A stretch of 64,000 nt of DNA from Planotetraspora phitsanulokensis (GTDB lineage Bacteria > Actinomycetota > Actinomycetes > Streptosporangiales > Streptosporangiaceae): the NCBI RefSeq assembly GCF_016863295.1, contig NZ_BOOP01000030.1:1-64000 (forward strand). Direction: 5' to 3'. The position numbers were made by a program, and so were the translations under genes. Of the stretch, positions 36,980-45,686 are shown piece after piece. A model generated the notes under the pieces. That model was not told where the DNA came from. It saw nothing but the letters and a program-made list of their open reading frames with translations, and made no database searches. Each line of letters begins with the position of its first letter. The first letter of the stretch is position 1.

Positions 36980-37002
36980 GTCTTCGCATTCACTGCGAAT
37001 AC
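36980..37002. promoter_or_regulatory. Inverted repeat upstream of nfeD-flotillin operon
   Basis: GTCTTCGCA (36980-36988) and TGCGAATAC (36994-37002) form a 9-5-9 inverted repeat with one mismatch, 7 nt before the NfeD start. It may be an operator or a leader hairpin. Confidence 0.45.
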
Positions 37003-37126
37003 GCAGGTTACTCGTCAGAAACAGATACGTCAGTATTCAAAGGAGATGTACCGACGTGTCCGTCGTACGACGTTCAGCCGATTCACATATGACCAGGCAA
37101 TACGCCTTGTCGGCACAAAGAAGGAC

Positions 37127-38233
37127 TCACCCGTGTACGGCAGGCTCGCGGGACTGCTCGCTTTCACTGCCGCTCGGCACGGCGGGCGCCGGCGATCCGT
37201 CCTTGACCTGGGACTCCGGACGCCGGAGTTTGGTGAAGGCCCAGGACATGTTCGGCTCAACCGCCCATTTAGTCAGGAACCGGACGGGCCACGTACAGAG
37301 CACGGTCGCCAGGACCACGCCGAAGACGATCACCAGGGTGACCCCGAGCGGAGTGTCCAGCCGGTTGTAGAACCGTTCGAGCACCTTGACCACGAAACCG
37401 TGCAGCAGGTACGCGTACATGGTCGCGGCGCCCAGCCCGGTGAACCACACACGGCGCCTCGGCGTGATCGCGATGAAGGCGGCCACCAGCAGCGCACCCG
37501 TCGCCAGCAGGGCCAGCCGGGTCAGACTGCCCGTCAGGTCGTCCACGCCGATCGCCGAGTTCGCGTGCCGCCAGCGGATCCACTCGGTCGGCACCTTCAT
37601 GTGTACGGCGAAGGCCACGGCGAGCCCCACGACGAGGACGGCCGCCCCGGCGATCCTCGCCCACCGCTGCCGCAGGATGTCGAAGTGCTCCGGCTTCAGC
37701 ATGAGCCCGAGAACATAGAACGGCAGCAGCCCGAGCGTGCGGTTCATCGACAGTTCGTCCGGCAACGCGCTCGTCCCCGACAGGAGCGACAGGCCGACGG
37801 CGACCACCAGCGGCCACCGCAGCTGCTGCCACACCGGCGTGGAGAGCCGCCACAGGAAGAGCGACATCAGGAACCACGTCAGGTAGTACGGATCGAGCAG
37901 GCTGATCTCCAGCTTGCCGTACAGGAGGAAACGCGGCATCGAATACAGCGTTTCGAAGATCACGTACGGCACGGCGAGGCCGCTGATGAGCTTCCTCGCC
38001 TTACCCGCAGAGAAGGTGAAATTTCGCGATAAGTAGCCGCTAATAACAATGAACAGCGGCATGTGAAAGAGGTATACGAAGAAGTACAGGGCGTGCGCGC
38101 CCTTCACATCCCGCAGATTCTCGATGAGGTGGGCACAGACCACGAGAAGGATGGCCAGGTACTTGGCGTTGTCCAGCAGGGGGTCACGAGCGGACGTGCC
38201 AGGCTTCAAAGAGGCGGCGGGAGACGCGGTCAC
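37127..38233 (-). CDS. Acyltransferase-3 family integral membrane protein
   Basis: The protein (368 residues from the GTG at 38233) begins with DNAKYLAILLVVCAHLIE, where the conserved His of the acyltransferase-3 family sits in the first helix, and has about ten TM helices. Such enzymes O-acetylate or succinylate sugars of cell-wall glycans, peptidoglycan or antibiotics. The start at 38233 is preferred because TAGGGT lies 8 nt upstream; a GTG at 38311 would add 26 poorly conserved residues. The C-terminus is a hydrophilic Ser/Glu-rich tail. It may modify the nearby wecBC-dependent polysaccharide (inference). Confidence 0.85.
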   Translation of the reverse strand: MTASPAASLKPGTSARDPLLDNAKYLAILLVVCAHLIENLRDVKGAHALYFFVYLFHMPLFIVISGYLSRNFTFSAGKARKLISGLAVPYVIFETLYSMPRFLLYGKLEISLLDPYYLTWFLMSLFLWRLSTPVWQQLRWPLVVAVGLSLLSGTSALPDELSMNRTLGLLPFYVLGLMLKPEHFDILRQRWARIAGAAVLVVGLAVAFAVHMKVPTEWIRWRHANSAIGVDDLTGSLTRLALLATGALLVAAFIAITPRRRVWFTGLGAATMYAYLLHGFVVKVLERFYNRLDTPLGVTLVIVFGVVLATVLCTWPVRFLTKWAVEPNMSWAFTKLRRPESQVKDGSPAPAVPSGSESEQSREPAVHG

Positions 38234-38332
38234 GGTGCCGGACCCTATCGACTGCGCGTATGTCGTGATAGGTAACGGCGAACAAATTTTGCCGTAACGA
38301 TCAACGACCACTTATCTACATGATCATAAACG

Positions 38333-38433
38333 GAATGTGCGCAGCTCAGGCCGCATTCATACGAATTCGTGCTTGATCACGGCATGGGCTCGCGCAGCTC
38401 AGCCGGCATCTCACCGAATGTGCGCATGATCAC
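38333..38433 (-). repeat. Dispersed intergenic repeat, copies D (tandem pair)
   Basis: Two minus-strand copies of the consensus lie at 38351-38380 and 38411-38433. Plus-strand GAATGTGCGCA occurs at 38333-38343 and 38416-38426, and GCGCAGCTCAG-like text recurs between them, giving a tandem unit of about 83 bp between the acyltransferase and SDR genes. Confidence 0.6.
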
Positions 38434-38445
38434 GGGGGTGAGAGG

Positions 38446-39252
38446 TCAGAGGTGGCAGGCGGTCTGGCCGGCCTTCCAGAGGGCCTCGGCGAGTGCGGGG
38501 TCGGTCATCGTGCGGGGCACGGCCGCGGGGGCGTTCTTGACGAAGAACCGGCCCGGGTGGTCGACCCCGTCGGGCTGGGTCACCAGATGGACGATCCTCC
38601 TCGCCCCCGCCTCCGGCGGCTCGGCCATCCCCGGCACGACGGTGAGGAACTTCATGAAGAGCGTGCCCGGGGCGAAGCCCGTGTCGAGCACGCCGGGATG
38701 CAGGCTGGTGGCCGCCAGCCCGCGCTCGGCCAGCCCGACGGTGAACAGGGCGCCCGCCTGTTTGGTGTCGCCGTACTGCAGCCATCCACTCCACCGGCGG
38801 CGATCCCGGGACAGGTCGGCGGGGTCGATCCTGCCCGTCCTGGCCGCCCGCGACGAGGTCGTGACGATCCGCGCGGACGACTCCTTCAGACGGTCGAGCA
38901 ACAGGTTCGTCAGAAGAAAGGGGGCCAGATGATTGACCTGCATCATGAGCTCGTGCCCGTCGGCGGTCCGCTCCCGCCGGGTCGTCATCACGCCCGCGTT
39001 GTTGACGAGCACGTCGATGCGTTCGTAGCGCGCGAGCAGCTCGTCCGCCAGCTTGCGGACGTCGGCCAGGACCGCGAAGTCGGCCTGGAAGGTCGCGGGC
39101 GCGGTTCCGGTGACGGCGGCGACACGGTCGGCGACCGCCTCCAGCCTGGCGGGGGTGCGTCCCACAAGCACTAGTTGGTGCGCCTGCTTTGCGAGATCAA
39201 GCGCAACAGCTGCACCGATTCCGGCACTGGCCCCAGTAAGCACAGTAATCAT
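38446..39252 (-). CDS. Short-chain dehydrogenase/reductase
   Basis: The 268-residue classical-type SDR has the cofactor motif TGASAGIG, NNAG, and an active-site YxxxK in YGDTKQAG with upstream Ser in TTSSRAA. It resembles retinol dehydrogenase/WW-domain oxidoreductase-like bacterial SDRs (LHPGVLDTGF). The ATG at 39252 has GGAGG 5 nt upstream. It is divergent from the conservon. The substrate is unknown. Confidence 0.9.
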   Translation of the reverse strand: MITVLTGASAGIGAAVALDLAKQAHQLVLVGRTPARLEAVADRVAAVTGTAPATFQADFAVLADVRKLADELLARYERIDVLVNNAGVMTTRRERTADGHELMMQVNHLAPFLLTNLLLDRLKESSARIVTTSSRAARTGRIDPADLSRDRRRWSGWLQYGDTKQAGALFTVGLAERGLAATSLHPGVLDTGFAPGTLFMKFLTVVPGMAEPPEAGARRIVHLVTQPDGVDHPGRFFVKNAPAAVPRTMTDPALAEALWKAGQTACHL

Positions 39253-39363
39253 CAGAACCTCCACTGCGCCAGAACAGTATCGGTGCTAGTCTCCTATGCG
39301 ATCTTCCGGAGGTGCATTTCCCCATAAATGCGGCGCGAGCCTCCACGCACTGCAGGAGTGGCC

Positions 39364-42006
39364 ATGGGTTCCAGAAACCGGTCGATTCGGTTCAAGATCT
39401 TCTTGTTGCTGCTCCTCCCGTTGCTCATGTTGAGCGCTTTGTGGGGCTTTGTCCTTAAGCTCACGGTCGGCGACGGGGTGACCCTCCTCCGCGCCAAATC
39501 GCTGTACGACGCGATCGGCGTGACCTCCGCCGACCTCGGCCTGCACATCCAGGCCGAGCGCGGGCTCACCATCCGGATGCTCAGCGCAGGCCAGACGAGT
39601 TCACCCGCGGTCACCTCGCAGCAGGGCAAGACCAGCGCCGCGATCGACGCCTTCGACAAGGCCGTGCACGAGCAGGAGGACGCGGGCGCCCTCGGCTCCG
39701 ACCTCAAGGCGCCGATGGACTCCCTGCTCGCCTCGCTCGACCGCCTGCCGTCGATCCGCGAGTCCGTCACACTCGGCAAGTTCGACCGGCTCGAGGCGAT
39801 GAACGCCTACAACGGGGTCATGGACGAGCTGTTCGGGCTCTACGACCGCCTCGTCTCGGTGCCGGACCTGGCCATCTTCCAGCAGGCCAGCGCCATGCAG
39901 GCGATGGGCAACGCCTACGAGATGATCGCCCGCGAGGACGCCCTGGTCCGCGGCACGATCATGAGCGGCGGCCGGCTGACCCGCGACGAGCACAAGGCCT
40001 TCGCGGAATGGGCCGCCAACCGCCGGTTCATCTATCTGAAGTACCGTCCGATCCTCAAGGGCGGCATGCGGCAGCCGTACGAGGACGTGCTGAACTCCGA
40101 GCTCTACGACCGCTTCACCACGCTCGAGGACGGCGTCGTGGCGCAGACCTCCGGCAGCCTGTACGCCATCGACCGTGACAAGTGGGCTCCCACCGTCGAC
40201 TCTCTCGACTCCCGGCTGGACACGTCGCGGGTCAAGGCGACCGACGCGCTCACCGCGGAGGCCACCTCGGCGGCCACCGGCATCGTCGGCCGCATCGCGA
40301 TCGCCGGCGGGCTCGGCCTGGTGGCGATCCTGGCCACGATCATCTTCTCCGTCCGCTTCGGCCGCCGTCTCGTCGGCGACCTCGCCGGCCTGCGCGAGGC
40401 CGCTCTCGACCTCGCCGACGTACGGCTGCCCGACGTGGTCGACCGGCTCCGCCGAGGCGAGGACGTCGACGTCGAAGCGGCGGCGCCGCCGATCAAGGCG
40501 ACCGGCTCGAGCGAGGTCGTGGACGTCGCCAACGCGTTCAGCACGGTGCGGCGCACGGCCGTGGAGGCCGCCGTCGGCCAGGCCAACCTGCGGCGCGGCA
40601 TCAGCCAGATGTTCCTCAACCTGGCCCGGCGCAAGCAGAGCCTGCTCCACCGTCAGCTGACCCTCCTCGACTCCATGCAACGCCGGTCGGCGGATCCGGA
40701 GAGCCTGGAGGACCTGTTCAGGCTCGACCACCTGACCACCCGCATGCGCCGTCATGCGGAGGGTCTGATCATCCTCTCCGGCGCCGCGCCCGGCCGTTCC
40801 TGGCGCAAGCCGGTGCCGGTCATGGACGTGGTCCGCGCGGCCATCTCCGAGGTCGAGGACTTCACCCGCATCTCCCTGCCGACGATGCCGAACGCGTCCA
40901 TGACGGGCTCCGCCGTCGCGGACGTCGTCCACCTTCTGGCCGAGCTGCTCGAGAACGCGACGATCTTCTCCCCGCCGCAGACCAAGGTGCTGGTGCGCGG
41001 CGAGGTCGTCGCCAACGGGCTGGTCATCGAGATCGAGGACCGCGGTCTGGGGCTGACGCCCGAGGAGTACGCCGACATCAACGAGCGGCTGGCGAACCCG
41101 CCAGAGTTCGACCTGGCCGACAGCGACCGCCTCGGGCTCTTCGTGGTCGGCCAGCTCGCCGCGCGTTACGGCATCAGCGTGCTGCTCCGCGGCTCGCCGT
41201 ACGGCGGCACGACCGCGATCGTGCTCATGCCGCGGGCCCTGGTGGCCGACGACGGATCCCCCGAGGCGATGGCCGGCTCCGTGGCATACGCCGTGAGCGC
41301 CGGAACGAACGGCAAGCGCGCCATCGCGGCGCCGGCCGCCGCGGAGCCGGCCGAGCGGGAGCCGACCCTCCAGCCCGCAAGCCCCCAGACGGTGGTCCCC
41401 GACACCGCGGCTCCTCAGGCGGCCGAGGAGTCCGGCCCGGAGACCTCCCCGTTCTTCACGCCCGCCGCGCTGCGGACCGAGGCCGTCCCCTCCGCGGCGC
41501 GCGACGACCTCCCCGACGACGAGCCGGCGTCGGGCGGGCGGAAGGTCGCACCGGACTCCCTGTCCGCTCCCGGCTTCGACGGGCGGCGGGTGGGCGCGTT
41601 CGCGGACCCGTCGGACGGCGGCCCCCGCTCGTCGTCGAACGGAGCCACCGTCAACGGCCTCCCCATGCGGGAGCGCACGACTCGCGACCGCACGGTCCGC
41701 GAAGGCGTTCCCGCCGCGGAGCCGACGAGGCCTGCGGCCCAGGCGACCTCCACCGCGAACGGCACGCACGCGGGACTGCCCCGTCGAGTACGGCAGGCCA
41801 ACATCGTTCCTCAGCTCCGCGAAGGGTCGCAGCCGCTGGGGGCGCCCACACCGGATCCCGAAGAGCGTTCGCCGGAAGAGGCGAGGGCCATGTTCTCCGC
41901 CTTCCAGGCGGGTGCCCGCCGGGGCCGTGAGAACTCCGAGCAGCCGGATGGCCAGGAGTACGGAAGCTTCGCAAACAACGCGCAGGGCGAGAAGGGTGAC
42001 GAATGA
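39364..42006 (+). CDS. cvnA: Conservon sensor kinase-like protein CvnA
   Basis: The 880-residue membrane protein has TM1 at about 10-30 and TM2 at about 310-330, flanking an extracellular nitrate/nitrite-sensing (NIT)-type helical domain (about 45-300). A HAMP-like linker follows, then an atypical DHp helix (FRLDHLTTRMRRHAEGL), an HATPase domain (LLAELLENATIFSPP, GLGLTPEEY, SDRLGLFVVGQLAARYG), and a ~240-residue disordered Ala/Pro/Ser-rich tail. This is CvnA of the actinobacterial conservons, G-protein-like membrane complexes that influence differentiation. ATG 39364 has CAGGAG upstream. Its stop overlaps cvnB by 4 nt. Confidence 0.95.
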   Translation: MGSRNRSIRFKIFLLLLLPLLMLSALWGFVLKLTVGDGVTLLRAKSLYDAIGVTSADLGLHIQAERGLTIRMLSAGQTSSPAVTSQQGKTSAAIDAFDKAVHEQEDAGALGSDLKAPMDSLLASLDRLPSIRESVTLGKFDRLEAMNAYNGVMDELFGLYDRLVSVPDLAIFQQASAMQAMGNAYEMIAREDALVRGTIMSGGRLTRDEHKAFAEWAANRRFIYLKYRPILKGGMRQPYEDVLNSELYDRFTTLEDGVVAQTSGSLYAIDRDKWAPTVDSLDSRLDTSRVKATDALTAEATSAATGIVGRIAIAGGLGLVAILATIIFSVRFGRRLVGDLAGLREAALDLADVRLPDVVDRLRRGEDVDVEAAAPPIKATGSSEVVDVANAFSTVRRTAVEAAVGQANLRRGISQMFLNLARRKQSLLHRQLTLLDSMQRRSADPESLEDLFRLDHLTTRMRRHAEGLIILSGAAPGRSWRKPVPVMDVVRAAISEVEDFTRISLPTMPNASMTGSAVADVVHLLAELLENATIFSPPQTKVLVRGEVVANGLVIEIEDRGLGLTPEEYADINERLANPPEFDLADSDRLGLFVVGQLAARYGISVLLRGSPYGGTTAIVLMPRALVADDGSPEAMAGSVAYAVSAGTNGKRAIAAPAAAEPAEREPTLQPASPQTVVPDTAAPQAAEESGPETSPFFTPAALRTEAVPSAARDDLPDDEPASGGRKVAPDSLSAPGFDGRRVGAFADPSDGGPRSSSNGATVNGLPMRERTTRDRTVREGVPAAEPTRPAAQATSTANGTHAGLPRRVRQANIVPQLREGSQPLGAPTPDPEERSPEEARAMFSAFQAGARRGRENSEQPDGQEYGSFANNAQGEKGDE

Positions 42007-42410
42007 CCGGCAAAGCGACGTCGACCGGCGAGCTCAACTGGCTGCTCGACGATCTCATCAGCAGGGTCGCCGCCGTCCGCCAGGCGGTGATCCTCTCCAC
42101 GGACGGCCTCGTCGTCGGCGCGTCCCAAGGGCTGAGCCGTGAGGACGCGGAACACCTGTCCGCCGTCGCCGCGGGATTCCAGAGCCTGGCCCGCGGCGCC
42201 GGACGTCACTTCGGCGGCGGCGAGGTGCGCCAGACCATCGTCGAGATGGAGTCGGCGTTCCTGTTCGTGACGGCCGCAGGGCAGGGTACCTGCCTCGCCG
42301 TGCTCGCGGCGTCCGACGCGGACGTCGGCCACATCGCCTACGAGATGGCCATGCTCGTCAAGCGGGTCGGCCAGCACATCTCGACGAACCCGCGGCGGAC
42401 CCCGCAATGA
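42003..42410 (+). CDS. cvnB: Roadblock/LC7 protein CvnB
   Basis: The 135-residue protein is a single roadblock/LC7 (longin-like) domain: LNWLLDDLISRVAAVRQAVILSTDGL is the N-terminal helix-strand pair and SAFLFVTAAGQGTCLAVLA the central sheet. In conservons it acts like a GTPase-activating or scaffold subunit for CvnD. The ATGA overlap with cvnA indicates translational coupling. Confidence 0.95.
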   Translation: MTGKATSTGELNWLLDDLISRVAAVRQAVILSTDGLVVGASQGLSREDAEHLSAVAAGFQSLARGAGRHFGGGEVRQTIVEMESAFLFVTAAGQGTCLAVLAASDADVGHIAYEMAMLVKRVGQHISTNPRRTPQ

Positions 42411-42423
42411 ACCGGGGCGCCGC

Positions 42424-42792
42424 ATGACGGGGCCGCGCTGGATGGACGAGGAGGCCGGACCCGTCGTCCGGCCTTTCGCCCTGACGGGGGGCCGCGCGCG
42501 GTCCTCCGGTGACAATCTCGACCTCATCGCGATGGTGAGGTCGACAGGAACGCCGCCGCCCGGGGACACGACCATCGGTCCCGAGCAACGGCGGATATTG
42601 GAGATCGCGCGCTCGGGGGCGTCGGTCGCGGACATCGCTTCCGACGTCGACCTGCCGCTTGGCGTGGTCCGCGTCCTGATCGGGGATCTGCACGACCAAG
42701 GGCTGATCGTCGTACGGCCTCCGGTCAAGGTCGCGCCGCAGCCCAGCGAGCGCATTCTCAAGGAAGTGATCAATGGCCTTCGCGCCCTCTGA
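42424..42792 (+). CDS. cvnC: DUF742 protein CvnC
   Basis: The 122-residue protein is the DUF742 family: RPFALTGGRARSSGDNLDLIAMV at the N-terminus and a winged-helix-like EQRRILEIARSGASVADIAS with LPLGVVRVLIGDLHDQGLI. It lies 13 nt after cvnB, and its last 20 nt overlap the start of cvnD, the standard conservon order. Confidence 0.95.
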   Translation: MTGPRWMDEEAGPVVRPFALTGGRARSSGDNLDLIAMVRSTGTPPPGDTTIGPEQRRILEIARSGASVADIASDVDLPLGVVRVLIGDLHDQGLIVVRPPVKVAPQPSERILKEVINGLRAL

Positions 42793-43348
42793 CGAGCCGG
42801 TCGCTCTGAAGATCCTCGTCGCCGGCGGCTTCGGCGTCGGCAAGACCACGCTGGTCGGCGCCATCAGCGAGATTCGTCCCCTGCGCACTGAGGAGATCCT
42901 GTCCGACCGCAGCGTCGGTGTGGACGACATCGACGGGGTGGAGGGGAAGACCACCACCACCGTGGCGATGGACTTCGGCCGGATCACCATCCGCGAAGGC
43001 CTCGTGGTCTACCTGTTCGGCACCCCCGGGCAGGAGCGCTTCTGGTTCATGTGGGACGAGCTGTCCTACGGCGCCCTGGGAGCGGTCGTCCTGGCCGACA
43101 CCCGTCGCCTGACGGACTGCTTCCCGTCCATCGACTACTTCGAGCAGCGTGGCACGCCGTTCATCGTCGCGGTGAACTGCTTCGACGGCGCGGATCGCCA
43201 CGAGCCCGACGACGTGCGGGTCGCGCTCGACCTCGACCCCGAGGTCCCGGTGCTGCTCTGCGACGTCCGCAGGCGGGCGTCGGCCAAGGTGGTGCTCGTC
43301 ACGCTGGTCGAGCACGCGCTGAAGACCCTGACGGCCGCCCAGCGCTGA
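42773..43348 (+). CDS. cvnD: Conservon small GTPase CvnD
   Basis: The 191-residue Rab/MglA-like GTPase has P-loop GGFGVGKTT (G1), KTTTTVAMDFG (G2), and the Walker B region LFGTPGQERFWFMW (G3). The G4 motif is NCFD in place of NKxD, as usual for CvnD. It switches the conservon complex at the membrane. It closes the operon; no cvnE/cvnF-type P450 gene follows. Confidence 0.95.
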   Translation: MAFAPSDEPVALKILVAGGFGVGKTTLVGAISEIRPLRTEEILSDRSVGVDDIDGVEGKTTTTVAMDFGRITIREGLVVYLFGTPGQERFWFMWDELSYGALGAVVLADTRRLTDCFPSIDYFEQRGTPFIVAVNCFDGADRHEPDDVRVALDLDPEVPVLLCDVRRRASAKVVLVTLVEHALKTLTAAQR

Positions 43349-43350
43349 GG

Positions 43351-44094
43351 TCACGCGGCGAGCTTCGGGGGTCCTGCGGACGACAGGGCCCCCGGGGCCC
43401 CCGCCGACTCCAGCGGCCGCACATCGGCCCCCTCCCCGACGGTCACGAACCGCCCCCGCCGCACGTAGGCCACTCCTCGCAGCGTCCCCGCCCAGGTGAG
43501 CCACAGCAGCCGTACGGCGAGCACCAGGAGGACCGCCACTTCGGTGGTGAGGAGAAGCCGCTCCACCAGGCCCACCATCACACCGTGCCCGGGCAGGGCG
43601 ACATAGGTGATGGCCGCGAGCCCCAGCCCGCCGGCGAGGGCGAGCCACTCGACCGGCCGCGCCGCCGGGCTCCACCGCTCGTCCTGCCCCAGCCGCCCGG
43701 CCAGGAGCGTCGCCGCGAGCGGAAGGCTCACGAAGGCCGCCGCCGACAGGACGAGGTGCGCGCCGGTCGCCCAGCCGGGCTCCTGCCCCGCTGCCGTCGT
43801 GGGCACGAACGCCGCCACCATGACTGAGACGCTCCAGACCGTCATCAGGACGCGCGGCCAGCCGTCGATCGGGGCGCCGGCGGCACGCATCCCGGCCGTC
43901 AGCGCCAGAGACGCGAGCCCGAGGACCGCCATGGCCACCTCGATCCCGGCGCCGCGGTCCAGCGAGGCGTACTCGCTGATCGTCATCGTGACCGGGTCGA
44001 GAGCCGAGTCTCCGGCCACCTGAGCCGTGACCACATAGATCACCGCGAACAGGATGCCGCCACAGGCGATCAGGGGATAGAGCCTCTTGACCAT
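43351..44094 (-). CDS. DUF998 integral membrane protein
   Basis: The 247-residue protein has about six TM helices and matches the DUF998 family (LIACGGILFAVIYVVTAQ; TISEYASLDRGAG; VPTTAAGQEPGWATGAHL). The role of the family is unknown. ATG 44094 lies just after GGAGG. The stop is 2 nt from the stop of convergent cvnD. The last ~40 residues are cytoplasmic and Gly/Ala-rich. Confidence 0.8.
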   Translation of the reverse strand: MVKRLYPLIACGGILFAVIYVVTAQVAGDSALDPVTMTISEYASLDRGAGIEVAMAVLGLASLALTAGMRAAGAPIDGWPRVLMTVWSVSVMVAAFVPTTAAGQEPGWATGAHLVLSAAAFVSLPLAATLLAGRLGQDERWSPAARPVEWLALAGGLGLAAITYVALPGHGVMVGLVERLLLTTEVAVLLVLAVRLLWLTWAGTLRGVAYVRRGRFVTVGEGADVRPLESAGAPGALSSAGPPKLAA

Positions 44095-44211
44095 GCCTCC
44101 GAGGATCCCCCGCGCGGGTGCGTCCGGGCATCCGGGTAAACGCCCAAGATGTCCCGGACACACCCTCAGGGTCGCCTCAGGGTACGGCTCCCGGCCTCGC
44201 CTCCTGCCAGC

Positions 44212-45576
44212 TCAGCCGGAGCTCGCCTCCCGGTAGCGGTCGCGGAGTCCCTTCGTGACATCGGCCTCGTAGAGCTCCGTGTCGGCCGCCTCCCAGCGCG
44301 GAGCCTCGGGAGCGCCTGACAGCAGCCACGCCGCCTGGCGGGCCGCCCCGTCCGCGACGTACTCACCCGGGCTCGGCACCAGAACGGGCGCGCCGAACAC
44401 GGTGGGGGCAATGCGCCTGACCGCCTCGGAACGGGCCCCGCCGCCGATGAGCAGCACCCTGTTCGCCGACAGCCCGAGCGCGTCGAGCGCGTCCGCGAGG
44501 CCGCAGAGCATGCCCTCGACTGCCGCGCGGGCCAGGTGCTCGGGGGTGGCCGTGGCCAGCCTCAGCCCGTGCAGCGATCCCGTCGCGTCCGGCCGGTTCG
44601 GCGTGCGCTCCCCTTCCAGGTACGGCACGAGCACCAGGCCGTCGGCGCCGGGCGGAGCCTGCAGGGCCAGCTCGCTCAGCCGCTCCTGGGTGACTCCGAG
44701 CATCCGTGCGGCCGCCTGCAGCACACGGGCCGCGTTCAACGTCGCCACCAGCGGCAGGAACCGTCCGGTCGCGTCGGCGAACCCGGCGACCGCTCCCGAG
44801 GGATCGGCCGACGGCGACTCCGTGACGGCGAACGCCGTACCCGACGTGCCGATCGAGACGACGACGTCGCCGGGACCGATGCCGACGCCGAGCGCGGCGG
44901 CCATGTTGTCGCCCGTGCCCGGCGCGAGCCGTACGGAGCCGGCGACGCCGGCCTGCTCCGCGGGACCGAGCACGCGGGGCAGCGCCGGAGTGGCGCCCAT
45001 CGCCGACTGGAGGAGATCGGTCCGGTAGGTCCCGGTCGCGGGCGACCAGTAGCCGGTGCCGGAGGCGTCTCCCCGGTCGGTGGTGATCTCGGCGGGCCGC
45101 CCGGCGAGCTTCCACGTCAGCCAGTCGTGCGGAAGGCAGACCGAGCTCGTACGGCCCGCGTGCTCGGGCTCGTGCTCGGCCAGCCACCGGAGCTTGGTCA
45201 CGGTGAACGACGCGACCGGGACGCTGCCGACGGCGGCGGCCCACTTGTCGGCGCCGCCGAGCTCGGCGATCAGATCGGCCGCCGCCCTGGCGGAACGGGT
45301 GTCGTTCCACAGCAGCGCGGGCCGCACGACCTCGCCGTCGTCGTCGAGGCACACCATGCCGTGCTGCTGGGCGGCCACGCTCAGAGCCTCGACGTCGTCC
45401 AGGCCGCCGGCCTGCTCGATCGCCGTGCGCAACGCCGCCCACCACGCGTCGGGATGGACCTCGGTCCCGTCCGGATGCGTGGCGCGCCCCTCACGCACGA
45501 GCGCGCCGGTCTCCGCCTCGCGGATCACCACCTTGCAGCTCTGGGTCGAGGAGTCGACCCCCGCCACCAGGCTCAT
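44212..45576 (-). CDS. xylB: Xylulokinase
   Basis: The 454-residue FGGY-family kinase phosphorylates D-xylulose. Landmarks are the N-terminal phosphate loop [25 protein letters not shown], the DNMAAALG and SIGTSGTAF segments of the second ATPase lobe, and [14 protein letters not shown] near the end. GGAGG lies upstream of ATG 45576, which overlaps the stop of a 37-codon ORF by 4 nt. It is downstream of xylA in the same operon. Confidence 0.95.
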   Translation of the reverse strand: MSLVAGVDSSTQSCKVVIREAETGALVREGRATHPDGTEVHPDAWWAALRTAIEQAGGLDDVEALSVAAQQHGMVCLDDDGEVVRPALLWNDTRSARAAADLIAELGGADKWAAAVGSVPVASFTVTKLRWLAEHEPEHAGRTSSVCLPHDWLTWKLAGRPAEITTDRGDASGTGYWSPATGTYRTDLLQSAMGATPALPRVLGPAEQAGVAGSVRLAPGTGDNMAAALGVGIGPGDVVVSIGTSGTAFAVTESPSADPSGAVAGFADATGRFLPLVATLNAARVLQAAARMLGVTQERLSELALQAPPGADGLVLVPYLEGERTPNRPDATGSLHGLRLATATPEHLARAAVEGMLCGLADALDALGLSANRVLLIGGGARSEAVRRIAPTVFGAPVLVPSPGEYVADGAARQAAWLLSGAPEAPRWEAADTELYEADVTKGLRDRYREASSG

Positions 45577-45686
45577 GACCGTCCTCCGGTTCGCATCACG
45601 ACAGCCCGCACCACGACATCACGCTTCACGACACCACGCTTGGCGAAAGCGTGCTCGGTGAAAGCACGCATCGCGAACGCGCGCAT
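45573..45686 (-). CDS. 37-codon ORF bridging xylA and xylB
   Basis: The ATG at 45686 shares a base with the xylA stop (TGATG), and its TGA overlaps the xylB ATG (ATGA). The encoded peptide is repetitive and basic, starting MRAFAMRAF and containing [14 protein letters not shown]. The DNA is built from imperfect GTCGTG-containing units and a 7-bp hairpin. It may be a real small protein, a ribosome-coupling device between xylA and xylB, or a repeat that is open by chance. Confidence 0.4.
   Translation of the reverse strand: MRAFAMRAFTEHAFAKRGVVKRDVVVRAVVMRTGGRS

Noticed and set aside
39601-41769. Open frame of 722 codons antisense to cvnA
   Set aside because: Composition is Arg/Gly/Val-rich with no domain; it mirrors third-position GC of cvnA, which is a clear family match.
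45577-45685. Simple intergenic spacer with direct repeats
   Set aside because: It was kept as a possible ORF because both ends overlap neighbouring stop and start codons exactly; a pure spacer is still possible.
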